Shown piece after piece: positions 61,158-61,888 of a stretch of 61,888 bases of DNA. Position 1 is the first letter of the stretch, and each line of letters starts with the position of its first letter. The translations under genes and the position numbers were made by a program. Location: assembly GCA_964628435.1 (NCBI GenBank), contig CAZVON010000005.1, positions 1 through 61,888 on the forward strand, in the 5' to 3' direction. The notes beneath the pieces are model-generated. The model was not told the origin of the DNA and searched no databases. It saw only the letters and a list, made by a program, of their open reading frames with translations. The DNA comes from CAZVON01 sp964628435. GTDB lineage: Bacteria; Patescibacteriota; Microgenomatia; Levybacterales; UBA12049.

Positions 61158-61223
61158 CTATCTTATACACCAGTAACCGGCAGGAGCTTTGCACCCCCTG
61201 GTCAGGGGCTCAAAGTTTGCCAT
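61158..61223 (-). CDS. Possible 21-aa leader peptide
   Basis: ATG after AAGGAGAAAA; reads MANFEPLTRGCKAPAGYWCI plus R. Ends about 100 nt before the gene at 60680, with hairpins between. Strong ribosome-binding site but very short; could be chance. Confidence 0.3.
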   Translation of the reverse strand: MANFEPLTRGCKAPAGYWCIR

Positions 61224-61561
61224 TTTTTCTCCTTGCCCCTGGGGTAGACCCCCAGAAGGGCGCAACGAGGCTTGGAATGGCAACCACAGCCTCGTGCTCT
61301 GAACAAGAGCAGACAAAAGTTATTGGTTAATTAGAAAATCACTAACCAGCTAACTCATAACCAATAACTCCTCTTCGCTCCTGTCCAAGGCTCATGTGCG
61401 TGATTTTTAAAAGAGCAATAATTGTACCCAATAGAAATAATTTATTCTAAGCAAACAAGAATAAATCATTTACTAAATGGTTGTTCTTTTAGCAAAAACT
61501 GAACAACTTACCCCATAGTATACCACCTTTATTCTTGTAATTCAATTATTGCCAATTCCAC

Positions 61562-61599
61562 AAAAAATCCTCGCCTTTTTTTTAACTTGTTGACGAGGA
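61562..61599 (-). terminator. rRNA operon terminator
   Basis: On the minus strand TCCTCG pairs with CGAGGA (61594-61599 with 61568-61573), followed by six Ts. Confidence 0.8.
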
Positions 61600-61635
61600 A
61601 TATTCTTCTATAACGAAACTTTTAATGTTTTTGCT

Positions 61636-61794
61636 CTTAAGTCCCCCGGCCTTGACCCATTGTCCCAGTTTAAAACTAGTATCGTAGGCGCTGGTGTGTT
61701 TCACTTCTCTGTTCGGAATGGCCCGCTTCGCCGATTGCTCAGCGAGGCGAGGAAGAGGTGGTTCCACACCGCTCCAAAGACCGAAAGGCTTAAG
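61636..61794 (-). rRNA. rrf: 5S rRNA with an extra internal hairpin
   Basis: Core landmarks on the minus strand: GGAGCGGTGTGGAACCACCT, ATTCCGAACAGAGAAGTGAA, ACACCAGCGCC and a closing helix between CCTTTCGGTCTT and AAGGCCGGGGG. About 159 nt instead of ~120, because roughly 30 nt (61720-61751) are inserted in the loop of helix III. The flanking cttaag arms extend the terminal stem; GTTTTTGCTCTTAAG (61627-61641) and its complement (61789-61803) form a 15-bp processing stalk. Confidence 0.85.
61720..61751. repeat. GC-rich hairpin inserted in 5S rRNA
   Basis: In the RNA, CGCCTCGCTG pairs with CGGCGAAGCG around AGCAAT (one mismatch). Arms GCCCGCTTCG and CGAGGCGAGG match the dispersed family at 17199, 32158, 39244 and 56885. 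Confidence 0.75.
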
Positions 61795-61849
61795 AGCAAA
61801 AACTATCTAGTGAGCCTGGCTCCTTGAAAAGCGAAGAGAACTTTAACAT

Positions 61850-61888
61850 CTTTACAACAAATCTACTACTTCGACCATCAGTACGGGT
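61850..61888 (-). rRNA. rrl: 23S rRNA, 3' end (partial)
   Basis: Minus strand begins ACCCGTACTGATGGTCGAAG, corresponding to the conserved ACCGGTACTAATGA segment close to the 3' end of bacterial 23S rRNA. The rest lies beyond the window. Exact 3' end uncertain; spacer to 5S about 55 nt. Confidence 0.8.

Larger units (their letters stand above)
61061..61635. other. Non-coding region with hairpins between the island and the rRNA genes
   Basis: On the minus strand upstream of the gene at 60680: CTTCTCC/GGAGAAG hairpin (61081-61102), a tRNA-like T-arm fragment (61125-61145), GC-rich CCCCTG/CAGGGG hairpin (61195-61208), a small possible ORF (61158-61223). From 61327 it becomes AT-rich with ctaacca/actaacc words and ends at the rRNA terminator. 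Confidence 0.5.

Noticed and set aside
61582..61767. 61-codon minus-strand open frame
   Set aside because: It lies inside the 5S rRNA gene.

Overview
The window looks like a contig from a Candidate Phyla Radiation (Patescibacteria) bacterium, probably Microgenomates-like. This is inferred from gene style, since no database could be searched. Signs are single-copy housekeeping genes scattered in short runs, a split ComEC, giant surface proteins with VGIGTT repeats, AT-rich dispersed repeats that run into coding regions, and many genes whose -10 box lies only about 6 nt before the start codon. Two 10-N assembly gaps (2554-2563, 24437-24446) fall inside genes. The native background looks AT-leaning; three accessory islands are clearly richer in GC.

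Layout. 1-4841: tRNA-Arg overlapped by an HTH/LAGLIDADG-like gene, tRNA-Pro, ndk, an M16 peptidase and argS. 4958-7192: a PlsC-like acyltransferase, then an island of four small genes with strong ribosome-binding sites. 7233-10397: response regulator, two unknown proteins and a sensor histidine kinase. 10576-16357 (minus): competence-type MBL protein, ComEC, ComEA and leuS. 16495-23039: a surface-protein locus in which a pair (secreted beta-type protein plus DUF916-like anchored protein) is duplicated with nearly identical leader DNA. 23673-35677: a small membrane protein, a 3174-residue surface protein that starts with two recombinase-type DNA-binding domains, and an O-antigen-ligase-like/TPR membrane protein. 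35762-39213: two tRNA-Ala genes, a zinc-ribbon protein, a LysM/M23 hydrolase and rho. 39642-44697: a DUF11-type surface protein followed by a GC-rich five-gene operon of secreted or membrane proteins. 44821-44902: a hammerhead ribozyme directly before a glycosyltransferase. 44907-54117: a cell-surface polysaccharide locus interrupted by an IS481-type transposase gene. 54298-58760: a small leaderless gene, structured non-coding DNA, PIN-TRAM protein, radA, S1-domain protein and an unknown gene. 58854-61060 (minus): a second island of small SD-led genes. 61562-61888 (minus): rRNA terminator, 5S rRNA and the 3' end of 23S rRNA.

How it fits together. Most recognisable accessory genes concern the envelope: paired surface proteins, a giant adhesin-like protein, an O-antigen-ligase-like protein, peptidoglycan hydrolase, glycosyltransferases and large membrane glycan enzymes. 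The competence genes suggest DNA uptake. The most notable signals are (1) a hammerhead ribozyme whose 3' part carries the likely ribosome-binding site of the next gene, (2) a 5S rRNA with an extra hairpin of about 30 nt that belongs to a dispersed GC-rich hairpin family also found in signal peptides, radA and upstream of rho, (3) the recombinase-domain/giant-adhesin fusion, and (4) the GC-rich secreted-protein operon with a structured, switch-like leader and a shared, unrecognised C-terminal domain.
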